A stretch of 64,000 nt of DNA from Bradyrhizobium sp. 141 (GCF_023074055.1 NZ_JADPKR010000013.1:124001-188000); one strand, 5' to 3'. Positions 17,287 to 27,082 are shown, counted from the first letter of the stretch. A program made the numbers and translations. Notes: generated from the sequence alone by a model not told the origin.

Positions 17287-18396
17287 GTGATCCAGCTCGT
17301 GATCCGGCTCGGATTGCTAGCTCTGCTGATCGTTTGGACGTTCTATCTGATCCGTCCCTTCGTCACGATTCTGGTCTGGGCTCTCGTGCTCGCGGTCGCG
17401 TTCAATCCCGTCTTTGTTTTGCTCGCAAGGATCCTGGGCGGCCGGGCGAAGCTCGCTGCGGCCATTCTCACGGCCATCAATCTCGCGATCGTCATCGGGC
17501 CCGCGGCCTGGCTCGGTCTCGGCGCGGTCGAGGGGATCAGGGATTTCGCCGGCGAACTGGCGGCGGGCGATCTGGCCATTCCGTCGCCGCCCGCGACGAT
17601 CAAGACTTGGCCGCTGATTGGAACGCAGCTCTACGATTTCTGGGATCAGGCCTCGACCAATCTCCGGTCGGTTCTGCAACGGATTGTGCCGTATCTGAAA
17701 CCCTTCGCGGGTACGCTGCTTGGCGTCGCGGGCGATGCCGGCGTGGGCACAATCAAGTTCCTGCTCTCGGTCGCGGTCGCCGGCGTTCTCTTTCCCTATG
17801 GGCCGCAGCTCGTGACGGCGGGCAGGGAGTTTCTGTCGCGGATCGTGCCCGAGCAAAGCGAGCACTTCCTGGACCTCGCGGGTGCAACCATCCGTGCGGT
17901 ATCCCAGGGCGTGATCGGCATCGCGGTCATCCAGGCACTGCTGGCCGGCATCGGGTTCAAGCTGGCCGGCATCCCGATCGCCGGGCTGCTTGCCTTCCTC
18001 GTGCTGCTGCTCTCCGTGGTGCAGATCGGCGCAGCCGTCATCATGCTGCCCGTGATCATCTGGATCTGGACCGACAAAGACCTCACCACGGCGTTGCTGC
18101 TGACGATTTTCCTCGGAATCGTCAGCATTCTCGACAACATATTGAAACCTCTCGTGATGGGGCGCGGCCTGACGACGCCGACCCTCGTGATCCTCATCGG
18201 CGTGATCGGGGGCACGCTGGGGCACGGAATCGTCGGGCTCTTCATCGGGCCGATCATCCTGTCGGTGGCTTGGGAGCTCACGGTGGCCTGGATCAGGACC
18301 GACCGCGCCGTTCCGCGGCCGCAAGCATCGTCGACCGTTGACCTAAATCAACATCGGCCAACCCTGAGCGCCTTGGATGAAACCGCGCGACGATGA
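17287..18396 (+). CDS. AI-2E family transporter (PerM/YdiK type membrane protein)
   Basis: 369 residues from GTG 17287, chosen because GGAGAGGAC precedes it and because the upstream frame overlaps the FixK box; TTG 17251 is an alternative. Hydrophobic pairs at the start (LLALLIVWTFYLIRPFVTIL) and the C-terminal block GIVSILDNILKPLVMGRGL...LVILIGVIGG are diagnostic of the AI-2E exporter-like family (8 membrane segments). Members export autoinducer-2 or act as Na+/H+ antiporters; substrate here unknown. The next FixK box lies inside its last codons. Confidence 0.88.
   Translation: MIQLVIRLGLLALLIVWTFYLIRPFVTILVWALVLAVAFNPVFVLLARILGGRAKLAAAILTAINLAIVIGPAAWLGLGAVEGIRDFAGELAAGDLAIPSPPATIKTWPLIGTQLYDFWDQASTNLRSVLQRIVPYLKPFAGTLLGVAGDAGVGTIKFLLSVAVAGVLFPYGPQLVTAGREFLSRIVPEQSEHFLDLAGATIRAVSQGVIGIAVIQALLAGIGFKLAGIPIAGLLAFLVLLLSVVQIGAAVIMLPVIIWIWTDKDLTTALLLTIFLGIVSILDNILKPLVMGRGLTTPTLVILIGVIGGTLGHGIVGLFIGPIILSVAWELTVAWIRTDRAVPRPQASSTVDLNQHRPTLSALDETARR
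18338..18351. promoter_or_regulatory. FixK/FNR-type box (TTGACCTAAATCAA)
   Basis: TTGA-N6-TCAA, centre 61.5 bp upstream of the DUF3141 start codon, embedded in the 3' end of the AI-2E family gene. Predicted to drive the DUF3141-pta-ackA-fabI operon. Confidence 0.75.
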
Positions 18397-18405
18397 GGTC
18401 GGAAC

Positions 18406-20625
18406 ATGTCGATGGAAAAACCTACAATGCCAAGTGGCCCCTTGTCGGGCCTTGTCGCCTCGGCCGTCGAATACATGGTCGATGCCGGCCAGCGGAGCGT
18501 CCTGTTCCTCGACATCATGCGCCGGCGCGGCGACCAGTACCGGGAGCATGTCGCGCAGACCGCGCCGCATGTCCTGCAATATGCCGCCGAATTGATCATC
18601 GACGGCCGCAGGCTGGGCGAGCCGGTCAATTACGCGCTGGTCCGTATCATTCCGCCCAAGGGCGTCGAGATTGATCTCGAGCGGCGGCCGTTCGTGGTTG
18701 TCGATCCGCGCGCCGGCCACGGGCCGGGGATCGGCGGCTTCAAGGCCGACAGCGAGATCGGCGTTGCGATGAAGGCTGGGCATCCCTGCTACTTCGTCGG
18801 CTTCCTGCCGGAACCCATGCCGGGACAAACCATCGAGCGCGTCGCACGGGCCGAAGCGTTGTTCATCGAGAAGGTCATCAGCCTCCATCCCAAGGCTGAC
18901 GGCAAGCCGTGCGTGATCGGAAACTGCCAGGCCGGCTGGGCCGTCATGATCCTGGCGTCGCTGCGGCCGGAATTGTTCGGGCCGCTCATCATTGCCGGCG
19001 CGCCGCTGGCCTATTGGGCCGGCGTGCACGGCAAATATCCGATGCGGTATTCCGGCGGTCTGCTGGGCGGTAGCTGGCTGACGGCGATGACTTCCGATCT
19101 CGGCGCCGGGAAGTTCGACGGCGCCTGGCTGGTGCAGAATTTCGAGAACCAGAATCCCTCGAATACGCTCTGGACCAAGCAATACAACGTCTATTCCAAG
19201 GTCGACACCGAGGCTGACCGCTATCTCGAATTCGAACGCTGGTGGGGTGGGCACGTCAACCTCAACGCCGAGGAGATCCAGTTCATCGTCGACGAGCTTT
19301 TCATCGGCAACAATCTCGCCGCTGGCAAAATCGTGATGTCCGACGGCCAGAAGGTCGATTTGCGCAACATCCGATCGCCGATTCTCGTGTTCTGCTCCGA
19401 AGGCGACAATGTCACCCCGCCGCAGCAGGCGCTGGACTGGATCCGCGATTGTTATGCCGATGTCGACGAGATCCGGGCCTATGGACAGACCATCGTTTAC
19501 ACCGTTCACAAGAGCATCGGTCATCTCGGCATCTTTGTCTCTGGCGGCGTTGCCAAGAAGGAGCACGCCGAGTTCTCCAGTAATATCGACCTGATCGACG
19601 TGCTGCCGCCGGGGCTCTACGAAGCGACGTTCGAAGCCAAGGGCGCGGAGACCACGAGTTCCGACCTCGTCGTCGGCCAGTGGGTGATGCGCTGCGAGGC
19701 GCGATCGCTCGACGACATCCGCGCCATGGGCGGCAACTCCCCCGAGGACGAGCGGCGCTTCGCCGCCGCCAAGCGTGTCTCGGAGCTCAACCTCGCCGCC
19801 TACCAGAAGTTCGTGCAGCCCTGGATCAAGAACATGGTGACGCCCCAGATGGCTGAGATGATGCGCAATTTGCATCCGCTTCGGCTGCAATATGAGGCCG
19901 CGAGCAGCAAAAACCCATGGATGACGGCGGTGAAGTCGGCCGCCGAGGAGATCGAGGACAATCGCAAGCCGGCTTCCGCGGATAATCCCTTCGTCGCCTT
20001 CCAGGAGCAGATGTCCAAGCAGATTGTGCATGCACTGGATAGCTGGCGCGATGCACAGGAAGCGCTGAGCGAAACGATCTTCCTCAACGTCTACGGCTCT
20101 CCAGCCTTGCAGGCGGCCGTCGGAATCGATCCGAAGTCCGAACCATCCCGGCGGCGCGAGATGACGCCCGAGCATCGCGCGATGCTGGAGAGACGGATTG
20201 CGCAGCTGAAATCGACGATCGGCGAAGGCGGCCTGCGCGAGGCAGCCATCCGCAGCCTGCTCTATATCGGCTCAGCGCGCGGAATGGTCGATGAGCGCAG
20301 CATTGAGGCCTTGCGCCAGATCCGCCGGGACTACAGTGGGCCGCGAATGACGTTGCCTGAGTTCAAGATGCTGGTTCGAGAACAGTTCTTCATGCTGCTG
20401 ATCGACCGGGAAGGCGCCGTTGAAGCCATCCGGAAGCTGTTGCCCGAGGATATGGGCCAGCGGCGTGCCGCCTTCGCGGCGATCAGCGAGGTGCTCTCCG
20501 CGAGCGGCGACATCACGGGCGAGCGCGCAAGAAGGTTGCGGCGTGTCGCCGCCTTGTTTGACGTCGATGCCGGGGAGGGCGTGTCGAACGTCGCCCCTTT
20601 CGATCCAAAGGCGAAGGCGTCGTAA
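18406..20625 (+). CDS. DUF3141 protein, PHA-synthase-like alpha/beta hydrolase
   Basis: 739 residues. The N-terminal two thirds form an alpha/beta-hydrolase-like domain with PFVVVDPRAGHGPGIGGFK and a nucleophile elbow IGNCQAGWA in which the nucleophile position is cysteine (C174), as in polyhydroxyalkanoate synthases rather than serine hydrolases. A later SPILVFCSEGDNVTPP supplies the acid region and HKSIGHLGIF the histidine. The long helical C-terminus is characteristic of DUF3141. First gene of a unit with phosphotransacetylase, acetate kinase and FabI behind a FixK box. A role in acyl/PHA metabolism is inference. Confidence 0.88.
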   Translation: MSMEKPTMPSGPLSGLVASAVEYMVDAGQRSVLFLDIMRRRGDQYREHVAQTAPHVLQYAAELIIDGRRLGEPVNYALVRIIPPKGVEIDLERRPFVVVDPRAGHGPGIGGFKADSEIGVAMKAGHPCYFVGFLPEPMPGQTIERVARAEALFIEKVISLHPKADGKPCVIGNCQAGWAVMILASLRPELFGPLIIAGAPLAYWAGVHGKYPMRYSGGLLGGSWLTAMTSDLGAGKFDGAWLVQNFENQNPSNTLWTKQYNVYSKVDTEADRYLEFERWWGGHVNLNAEEIQFIVDELFIGNNLAAGKIVMSDGQKVDLRNIRSPILVFCSEGDNVTPPQQALDWIRDCYADVDEIRAYGQTIVYTVHKSIGHLGIFVSGGVAKKEHAEFSSNIDLIDVLPPGLYEATFEAKGAETTSSDLVVGQWVMRCEARSLDDIRAMGGNSPEDERRFAAAKRVSELNLAAYQKFVQPWIKNMVTPQMAEMMRNLHPLRLQYEAASSKNPWMTAVKSAAEEIEDNRKPASADNPFVAFQEQMSKQIVHALDSWRDAQEALSETIFLNVYGSPALQAAVGIDPKSEPSRRREMTPEHRAMLERRIAQLKSTIGEGGLREAAIRSLLYIGSARGMVDERSIEALRQIRRDYSGPRMTLPEFKMLVREQFFMLLIDREGAVEAIRKLLPEDMGQRRAAFAAISEVLSASGDITGERARRLRRVAALFDVDAGEGVSNVAPFDPKAKAS

Positions 20626-20654
20626 GGCTGTCTGAAAGGACCGGGAGCCAGATC

Positions 20655-21617
20655 ATGTCAGCCGAAACGAGGCAAACACAGTCTCCCAGCAAGTACGATC
20701 GACTAATCGTCGCAGCAAAGGCCGTTCCGCCGCTTCCGACAATCGTGGTGCATCCCTGCGACGAAACCTCGCTGCGCGGCGCTGTCGACAGCGCGCAAGC
20801 CGGCATCATCCGCCCGATCCTGGTCGGGCCTGAAAACAGGATCAGGGATATCGCGGGAAAGCACGGCCTCGACATCGCCGGCTTCGAGATGGTCAACACC
20901 GCTCACAGCGACGAAGCGGCCGCCAGAAGCGTCGAGCTCATTCACGCGGCCAAGGGCGAGATGCTGATGAAGGGCAGCCTGCATACCGACGAGCTGATGC
21001 GGGCCGTGACCGCGAAAGTGGGCGGCCTGCGCACCGACCGCCGCATCAGCCATGTATTCGTGATGGACGTGCCGGCCTATGCCGAAACCCTGTTTGTGAC
21101 GGATGCGGCCATCAACATCTTTCCCGATCTCGATGCCAAGCGAGACATCATCCAGAACGCGATCGATCTCTACATTCAGGCCGGCTTCGGCACATCGCCG
21201 CGGGTGGCGATCCTCTCGGCGGTCGAGACCGTGACCTCCAAGATTCCATCGACGCTTGAAGCCGCGGCGCTCTGCAAGATGGCTGATCGCGGCCAGATCA
21301 CCGGCGGCGTGCTCGACGGACCGCTGGCCTTCGACAACGCGATCGACATCGAGGCCGCGCGTATCAAGGGCATCAGATCGGAAGTGGCCGGCCGGGCGCA
21401 GATCCTTGTCGTGCCGGACCTCGAAGCCGGGAACATGCTGGCGAAGAATCTGGCCTATTTCGCCAAGGCCGATGGTGCGGGCCTCGTGCTCGGCGCCCGC
21501 GTTCCGATCGTCCTGACCTCGCGCGCGGACGCGCCGCGTGGGCGCATGGCATCGTGTGCGGTGGCCTCGCTCTATGCCAACGCCAGGCGCCAACGTGCGC
21601 CAACAGTCGCCGCGTGA
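20655..21617 (+). CDS. pta: phosphate acetyl/butyryltransferase
   Basis: 320 residues of the PTA_PTB family: [48 protein letters not shown] and [15 protein letters not shown] are family signatures. It interconverts acyl-CoA and acyl phosphate with inorganic phosphate. It is the short form without the N-terminal DRTGG domains, so phosphotransbutyrylase activity is possible. It begins 29 bp after DUF3141 and is followed within 5 bp by acetate kinase, a classic ATP-yielding pair. Confidence 0.9.
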   Translation: MSAETRQTQSPSKYDRLIVAAKAVPPLPTIVVHPCDETSLRGAVDSAQAGIIRPILVGPENRIRDIAGKHGLDIAGFEMVNTAHSDEAAARSVELIHAAKGEMLMKGSLHTDELMRAVTAKVGGLRTDRRISHVFVMDVPAYAETLFVTDAAINIFPDLDAKRDIIQNAIDLYIQAGFGTSPRVAILSAVETVTSKIPSTLEAAALCKMADRGQITGGVLDGPLAFDNAIDIEAARIKGIRSEVAGRAQILVVPDLEAGNMLAKNLAYFAKADGAGLVLGARVPIVLTSRADAPRGRMASCAVASLYANARRQRAPTVAA

Positions 21618-21622
21618 TCGCC

Positions 21623-22837
21623 ATGGATACGATCCTCGTCGTCAATGCCGGCTCCTCCAGCGTCAAGTTCCAGGTCTATTCTGTCGAAGGAGAGGGCAAG
21701 CTCCGGCGCCAGATCAAGGGCCAGATCGATGGCATCGGCAGCCGTCCGCGGCTGCGGGCGGGTGACGCGAATGGCAATCCGATCGCCGATCGCGCTTACC
21801 CGATCGAGGCGGTGCCTGACGTTCCCGCCGCAATGGGCACCGCCGGCGAATGGTTGCGGGACGAACTTCGCATCCATCCGATCGCTGTCGGGCATCGCGT
21901 CGTGCATGGCGGTCCGGAATACGATCGGCCCGTGTTGATCGACCACGGCGTGGTTGCCCGTCTCGAACGCTTCGTGATGCTGGCGCCACTGCATCAACCG
22001 CACAATCTGGCACCCATTCGTTCGATTCTCGCCGGTTTCCCAGCGCTTCCGCAGGTGGCCTGCTTCGACACCGCGTTTCATCGCACGCACGGCCCGCTCG
22101 CCGACCATTACGCAATCCCGCATCAGCTCCATGCCGAAGGCGTGCGGCGCTACGGTTTCCACGGCTTGTCCTACGAGTACATAGCAAATGCCTTGCCACA
22201 AATCGCGCCGGATATCGCCAAGGGCCGTGTGATCGTTGCCCATCTCGGCAGTGGCGCTTCGATGTGTGCGATGAGCCGGGGGCAGAGCGTCGAGAGCACC
22301 ATGGGCTTTACCGCGCTTGATGGCCTTCCGATGGGAACGCGGCCCGGTCAGCTCGACCCTGGTGTCGTGCTCTATCTGATCTCCGAGAAGGGGATGTCTG
22401 CCTCGAATGTGCAGGACTTCCTCTATCGCGACTGCGGATTGAAGGGGCTCTCGGGCGTCAGCAACGACATGCGCGAACTGGAAGCCAGCTCGGACGCGAA
22501 GGCAAAATTGGCGATCGACTATTTCGCCTATCGGATCGGTCTCAATGCCGGGATGCTTGCCGCCGCCCTGCAAGGCCTCGACGCCTTCGTCTTCACGGCC
22601 GGCATCGGCGAGAACTCCGCAACCATTCGCGCGCGCGTGGTGGAGCAGCTCGGATGGCTCGGCGTTACGCTTGATCCGGCTGAGAATGCCCGCCATTCGA
22701 AGCAGATATCGCGCTCCGACAGCCGCATTCCCGTCTACGTCGTGCCGACCGACGAGGAATTGATGATCGCAAAGCACACGCTGTCGCTGCTGATGACCAG
22801 GCCGTCGACCAACCCGAGACAAGAGAGGGTGTCATGA
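21623..22837 (+). CDS. ackA: acetate kinase
   Basis: 404 residues starting [16 protein letters not shown], the phosphate-binding N-terminus of acetate kinases; an in-frame GTG at 21614 is a possible alternative. Further signatures: [59 protein letters not shown] and [10 protein letters not shown]. Transfers phosphate from acetyl phosphate to ADP. Part of the FixK-box operon, implying fermentative-type ATP synthesis under oxygen limitation. Its TGA overlaps the fabI ATG. Confidence 0.95.
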   Translation: MDTILVVNAGSSSVKFQVYSVEGEGKLRRQIKGQIDGIGSRPRLRAGDANGNPIADRAYPIEAVPDVPAAMGTAGEWLRDELRIHPIAVGHRVVHGGPEYDRPVLIDHGVVARLERFVMLAPLHQPHNLAPIRSILAGFPALPQVACFDTAFHRTHGPLADHYAIPHQLHAEGVRRYGFHGLSYEYIANALPQIAPDIAKGRVIVAHLGSGASMCAMSRGQSVESTMGFTALDGLPMGTRPGQLDPGVVLYLISEKGMSASNVQDFLYRDCGLKGLSGVSNDMRELEASSDAKAKLAIDYFAYRIGLNAGMLAAALQGLDAFVFTAGIGENSATIRARVVEQLGWLGVTLDPAENARHSKQISRSDSRIPVYVVPTDEELMIAKHTLSLLMTRPSTNPRQERVS

Positions 22838-23622
22838 TTCCTGTGTTCCCGGATACCAAGGTAGCCCTGAAGGGAAAGAAGGGCCTTGTCGTGGGCATTG
22901 CCAACGACCAGTCGATCGCCTGGGGTTGCGCCAGGGCGTTTCGCGCGCTTGGAGCCGATCTTGCCGTCACCTATCTCAATGAGCGCGCCAAAAAGCACGT
23001 TGAGCCGCTGGCGCAGGCGCTGGAGGCACCGATCTTCATGCCGCTGGACGTGATGGTGGAAGGGCAGACCGAACAGGTATTCGAGCGGATCGCGAAGGAA
23101 TGGGGACAACTCGATTTCGTGCTGCATTCGATCGCCTTCTCGCCGAAGGAGGCGCTGCACGGCCGCGTCGTGGACGTCGGCCGCGACGGCTTCCTCAAGA
23201 CGCTGGATGTGTCCTGCTGGTCGTTCCTGCGGATGGCGCACCTCGCCGAACCTCTGATGAAGAATGGCGGCACGCTGTTCACCATGACCTATTACGGCAG
23301 CCAAATGGTGGTGGAGAATTACAACATCATGGGCGTAGCGAAAGCGGCGCTGGAAGCCGCCGTTCGCTACGCTGCCGCCGAACTGGGCCCAAAAGGCATC
23401 CGCGTGCACGCGATCTCGCCTGGACCTCTGGCGACGCGTGCGGCGTCCGGGATTCCCGAGTTTGATGAGCTCATGGACAAGGCCCAGTCGAAGGCGCCGG
23501 CGCGCAGCCTGGTCAGCATCGACGATGTTGGCAATGCGACGGCGTTCCTGGCCCTCGACGGCGCCAAGCTGATCACCGGCGGCGTCCTCTACATCGATGG
23601 CGGCTATCACATCATCGACTGA
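22834..23622 (+). CDS. fabI: enoyl-[acyl-carrier-protein] reductase (FabI)
   Basis: 262 residues. FabI-type SDR with [11 protein letters not shown] (21-31) cofactor loop, [12 protein letters not shown] and the catalytic pair Y163 and K170 in YNIMGVAK, plus the [13 protein letters not shown] segment. It reduces trans-2-enoyl-ACP with NAD(P)H in fatty acid synthesis. ATGA overlap with ackA shows translational coupling. Placement in a Pta-AckA operon rather than a fatty-acid cluster suggests an accessory copy used as an electron sink or for membrane lipid adjustment (inference). Confidence 0.9.
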   Translation: MIPVFPDTKVALKGKKGLVVGIANDQSIAWGCARAFRALGADLAVTYLNERAKKHVEPLAQALEAPIFMPLDVMVEGQTEQVFERIAKEWGQLDFVLHSIAFSPKEALHGRVVDVGRDGFLKTLDVSCWSFLRMAHLAEPLMKNGGTLFTMTYYGSQMVVENYNIMGVAKAALEAAVRYAAAELGPKGIRVHAISPGPLATRAASGIPEFDELMDKAQSKAPARSLVSIDDVGNATAFLALDGAKLITGGVLYIDGGYHIID

Positions 23623-23627
23623 GGCGC

Positions 23628-24086
23628 TCAGCGATAGTGCAGGGCGATCAGCTCGGCGACGCATGCGGGTTTCTTGCCGCCTTCGACCTCGATCACGAGA
23701 TGGTAGTTGACGCGAAGGCCGTCCGGCGGCACGTCCTCCGCCTCTGCGACCGTGATGCGGCCGCGCAGCTTCGAACCGGCGGGGACCGGCGCCAGATAAC
23801 GTATCCTGTCGGCGCCGTAGTTCAGAGTGTTTCGCAGTCCCTCCAGCCCGATGACCGAGCGGATGAACATCGGGGCCAGTGCGAGCGACAGCAGGCCGTG
23901 AGCAATCGTGGTTCCGCCCGGCAGCTCCTTCTTTGCGCGCTCCTGGTCGACGTGGATCCATTGCTCGTCGCAGGTCGCTTCCGCGAAACGATTGATGCGA
24001 TCCTGCGTCACTTCGATCCAGTCGCTGACGCCGATCTCGGTTCCGACAGCGGATTTGATCTCGTTGAAGTCGCTGAATATGCGCAT
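23628..24086 (-). CDS. MaoC-family enoyl-CoA hydratase (PhaJ-like)
   Basis: 152 residues. Hot-dog fold MaoC dehydratase signatures: ITQDRINRFAEATCDEQWIHVD-like block with the catalytic Asp/His (DEQWIH), GGTTIAHGLLSLAL and the closing YRLA-type IALHYR. R-specific hydratases of this kind feed (R)-3-hydroxyacyl-CoA to PHA synthesis. It ends 5 bp from the fabI stop (convergent) and is the last gene of the leftward CoA-transferase unit. Confidence 0.85.
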   Translation of the reverse strand: MRIFSDFNEIKSAVGTEIGVSDWIEVTQDRINRFAEATCDEQWIHVDQERAKKELPGGTTIAHGLLSLALAPMFIRSVIGLEGLRNTLNYGADRIRYLAPVPAGSKLRGRITVAEAEDVPPDGLRVNYHLVIEVEGGKKPACVAELIALHYR

Positions 24087-24099
24087 GGTGCTGACCTGC

Positions 24100-24750
24100 T
24101 CAGATCTTCATTTCGGGGACTTTGTCGGGGACGACCAGCTCAGCTTCGGTCACCGCCATTACCTCGCCGATGCCGACGCCGGGTGCGGTTTCGAGCAGAG
24201 TGGCCCTGCCGTCCGGGAAACCAATGACCGCCATGTCGGTCACCACCAGGTTAACCGCCCGCGCAGAAGTCAGCGGCAGCGAACATCTGGGAACGATCTT
24301 TGATTTTCCCTTCGCCGCGTGCTGCATGGCGACGATCACCCGCTTGGCTCCGCTGACGAGATCCATTGCGCCGCCCATTCCCGGCACCATCTTGCCGGGG
24401 ATCATCCAGTTGGCGAGATGTCCCTGCGCGTCGACCTGAAGCCCGCCGAGGACAGTCACGTCGACATGGCCGCCACGGATCAATCCGAACGACATGGCGC
24501 TGTCGAAAGTGCTGGCGCCGGGCAGGGCGCTGATCGGGCGTCCGCCGGCGTCCGTCAGCGTCGGATGAGCCATGCCTTGTTCCGGAATCGGCCCCGTGCC
24601 GATCAAGCCGTTTTCAGACTGAAAGAACACCTTGAGATCGGGAGGAACGTAGTTTGCGACCAGCGTCGGAATCCCGATACCGAGGTTGACGAGGTCGCCG
24701 CTCCTGAGCTCCTTGGCGACGCGCCGGGCAATGATGGTCTGAGCATCCAT
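24100..24750 (-). CDS. scoB: 3-oxoacid CoA-transferase subunit B
   Basis: 216 residues. NLGIGIPTLVANYVP near the N-terminus and FQSENGLIGTGP with the catalytic glutamate (SENG) identify the beta subunit of family I CoA transferases (succinyl-CoA:3-ketoacid or acetate:acetoacetate). It moves CoA between acetoacetate and an acyl donor, linking polyhydroxybutyrate and acetyl-CoA pools. Subunit A is encoded 4 bp upstream. Confidence 0.92.
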   Translation of the reverse strand: MDAQTIIARRVAKELRSGDLVNLGIGIPTLVANYVPPDLKVFFQSENGLIGTGPIPEQGMAHPTLTDAGGRPISALPGASTFDSAMSFGLIRGGHVDVTVLGGLQVDAQGHLANWMIPGKMVPGMGGAMDLVSGAKRVIVAMQHAAKGKSKIVPRCSLPLTSARAVNLVVTDMAVIGFPDGRATLLETAPGVGIGEVMAVTEAELVVPDKVPEMKI

Positions 24751-24754
24751 GAAA

Positions 24755-25402
24755 TCACCCGTTCGTAATGAGGTAGTCGACGAGTGGCGCCGGCGTCACG
24801 ACATGGTCGGGTGCGATGACGCCGACGGGCACGATGTGCTCCGCCGTTACGATCACGGTATCGGCGGCCATCGCCATGATCGGATTGAAATTGCGAGAGG
24901 TCAGTGCGTAGCTGAGATTGCCGAGGTAGTCGGCGAGGAAGGCGTGAACAAGCGCGAACTGCGCGCGCAGCGCCGTCTCGAGCAGGAAGGGCCTGCCGTC
25001 AACTTCGATCTGGCGCTTGCCCTCTGCAACCAGTGTGCCGACACCGGTCGGCGTTAGAACGCCGCCCAGTCCACATCCTCCTGCACGAATGCGCTCGACG
25101 AAGGTTCCCTGAGGGACGAGGTCGACGTTGATCTGGTTTGCCAACATCTGCTGCTGCGCTTTCGGATTGAGCCCGATGTGCGTCGCGGTCAGACGCGAGA
25201 CCAGGGCAGCGTCGAACAGCTTTCCGACGCCTTTCCCCGGAATGGCAGCATCGTTGCAGATCAGCGACAGACCGGACTTGCGCTGCCGGGTTATTTCGTC
25301 GAGCAGTCGCTCCGGTGTTCCGACACCCATGAAGCCGCCGACCATGACGCTCGCGCCGGCCGGGATCATCGCGACTGCTTCTTCGACAGAAACGGCCTTC
25401 AT
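24755..25402 (-). CDS. scoA: 3-oxoacid CoA-transferase subunit A
   Basis: 215 residues from ATG 25402, which has GGAG eight bases upstream; the frame is open for 30 more codons that lack similarity. Signatures: MVGGFMGVGTPERLLDEI, GLNPKAQQQML and VPQGTFVERIRAGGCGLGG. Alpha subunit partner of the gene 4 bp downstream. Confidence 0.92.
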   Translation of the reverse strand: MKAVSVEEAVAMIPAGASVMVGGFMGVGTPERLLDEITRQRKSGLSLICNDAAIPGKGVGKLFDAALVSRLTATHIGLNPKAQQQMLANQINVDLVPQGTFVERIRAGGCGLGGVLTPTGVGTLVAEGKRQIEVDGRPFLLETALRAQFALVHAFLADYLGNLSYALTSRNFNPIMAMAADTVIVTAEHIVPVGVIAPDHVVTPAPLVDYLITNG

Positions 25403-25498
25403 GATTGGAGCTCCAGTCAACAGGCGATCAAAGGAAGGCGACGGAGAGATGAAATTGGCGGACGGGCGGCCGGCTCCATTGATCTGCGTCAAGGAGTC

Positions 25499-26101
25499 TC
25501 ATCGTTCCTGCCTGACGATGATGCCGACGCCCTCAAGCGCGTCCGCCCATAGTTTGCGAACTTCGGCGTGACGCCGTTCCAGCGCCGTGCTGACAGCGTC
25601 TCGAAACGGCACGAGACTGTCACTCTTCAGCAAGGGAATTTGTGCCTGCAACAGCCGGCCGCTTTCGAATTCGATGCGGCGCAAGGCCAATACGAAAGGA
25701 TCGTTGGCATTGGCGTCAACCGGCAGCAGAGCCGCCGGCCGGATGCCGGCATGAATGGCATGTGCTCGTGTCGCGAGATCGATCGGGAGGGCGGAAGGCT
25801 GATCAATTATCCCCTCGACCGGCTTCGGAAGCCAGGCCGTCTCCCACGAGGCCGCCATGTAGGGCAGGGCCATGTCGGGCACCCAGGAGGTCGAGCGCTG
25901 CAACAGCGAGACAATCTCGGACTCGCGATAGAATTGGGCGTTCAATTCGGACTGCCAAGCGGCCTCGATCCGCATCGGCAGGGCGATTGCGTATTGTCGC
26001 GCCAAGGCGCCGTGAGCCGAGATCAGGAACGCGGCGATGCGTGTCTGCTGGTGCGATGGTATGCGGCCCTCCGAATCCAGCGGTCCGAGAAATCGGCTCA
26101 T
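25499..26101 (-). CDS. conserved hypothetical protein in the CoA-transferase operon
   Basis: 200 residues, mostly helical and soluble, no signal peptide and no motif that I recognise. The start codon overlaps the stop of the upstream hydrolase (4-bp overlap), so it is coupled to it. The gap to scoA is 96 bp. Context (hydrolase, CoA transferase, hydratase, divergent phasin operon) suggests a part in polyester or acyl-CoA metabolism, but that is inference only. Confidence 0.65.
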   Translation of the reverse strand: MSRFLGPLDSEGRIPSHQQTRIAAFLISAHGALARQYAIALPMRIEAAWQSELNAQFYRESEIVSLLQRSTSWVPDMALPYMAASWETAWLPKPVEGIIDQPSALPIDLATRAHAIHAGIRPAALLPVDANANDPFVLALRRIEFESGRLLQAQIPLLKSDSLVPFRDAVSTALERRHAEVRKLWADALEGVGIIVRQER

Positions 26102-27024
26102 GGCGGCGCTGCCCGGACAGGAATGGCGCGCAAATGATCATAACCGGCGGGAAATGGCGCGAGCTCGCCACCAGGCTCCTCCGGCGCGATCCAGACTGCC
26201 CTGTTGCCATGCCAGCGCCCGGCGAGGACGTCATCGGCAAAACGGGCGAGCAGGTCCGCCGTGAGCGCGCTCTTCTCGAGCGTGAAGGCGTGATAGGCCT
26301 TCGGAATGATCACGAGCGAGCTGTCGGGGATCTCGACGCGCAGGGTCTCGTGCATTGCGCGCGGCGTCAGGAAGTCAAATTCGCCGTTCAGGATCATTGT
26401 CGGAACGGCGATCGTGGACAGGCGCGGCGTCAATGGCTTGAACTCGAGAAACGATTCCATCAGGTTCTGGAGCGCATAGAGATCGTTGACGAGCCAGCCC
26501 TGCCGCTTGACGCTGTCGAGCTTGTCGAGCAGCGGCTTCAGCCACTGGTCGGACAGGTTCATCGGCAGCAGAAGGTCCTGGAGATAGCTCGTGCCCCCAA
26601 GGATCAGACCGGTCCGCAGTGCGTTGCCGAGCAAAAGCAGCTGCGGCGAGAGCTCGGCGAAGCAGCTCATTGGCACGAGGCCGGAGATGCGCTCGCCGTG
26701 CTCGATGGCGTAGCGCAACGCAATCAGCCCACCGAAACTGATGCCGCTCAGGAATATCGGGCCATCACCGAGCTCGCCGATCAACAGGTGGAGCGCGGTC
26801 ACCTGGTCTTCCTGGCTGATGAAGAGTGCCGGTTTGTCGGATTCGCCCTGGCCGAGCAAATCGAAAGTCGCGATGCGGAAGCCTCGCGCCAGCAGCGCCT
26901 CGCGATAGGCGGACCAGAGTTCGGAATATTGCGTGAGCCCGTTCACCAGCACATAGGCGGGCGCGTTCGCCGGCCCATCGAGCTCATAGCGGATCCGGTA
27001 TGAGCCATGAACGAGGCGGGGCAT
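26098..27024 (-). CDS. alpha/beta hydrolase
   Basis: 308 residues. Oxyanion region VLVNGLTQYS, nucleophile elbow LSGISFGGLI, acid region NGEFDFLTP and catalytic histidine in PKAYHAFTLE place it in the alpha/beta hydrolase superfamily (lipase, esterase or depolymerase type), with no signal peptide, so cytoplasmic. First gene of the leftward unit hydrolase - unknown - scoA - scoB - maoC. Its start is 65.5 bp from the centre of the FixK-type box at 27083, mirroring the gene on the other side. Confidence 0.82.
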   Translation of the reverse strand: MPRLVHGSYRIRYELDGPANAPAYVLVNGLTQYSELWSAYREALLARGFRIATFDLLGQGESDKPALFISQEDQVTALHLLIGELGDGPIFLSGISFGGLIALRYAIEHGERISGLVPMSCFAELSPQLLLLGNALRTGLILGGTSYLQDLLLPMNLSDQWLKPLLDKLDSVKRQGWLVNDLYALQNLMESFLEFKPLTPRLSTIAVPTMILNGEFDFLTPRAMHETLRVEIPDSSLVIIPKAYHAFTLEKSALTADLLARFADDVLAGRWHGNRAVWIAPEEPGGELAPFPAGYDHLRAIPVRAAPP

Positions 27025-27082
27025 GCGTGAAACCGGCAGGTGTTCTGTCGCTGCGATCTTGAGCCGCTGCTAAGGGATTCCC

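Noticed and set aside
17317..18324. 335-codon frames on both alternative readings of the AI-2E gene
   Set aside because: Arg/Asp/Gln-rich compositions without domains; the AI-2E frame has the membrane pattern and family motifs.
18343..20175. 610-codon minus-strand frame opposite DUF3141
   Set aside because: No recognisable family; the plus strand encodes the complete DUF3141 protein.
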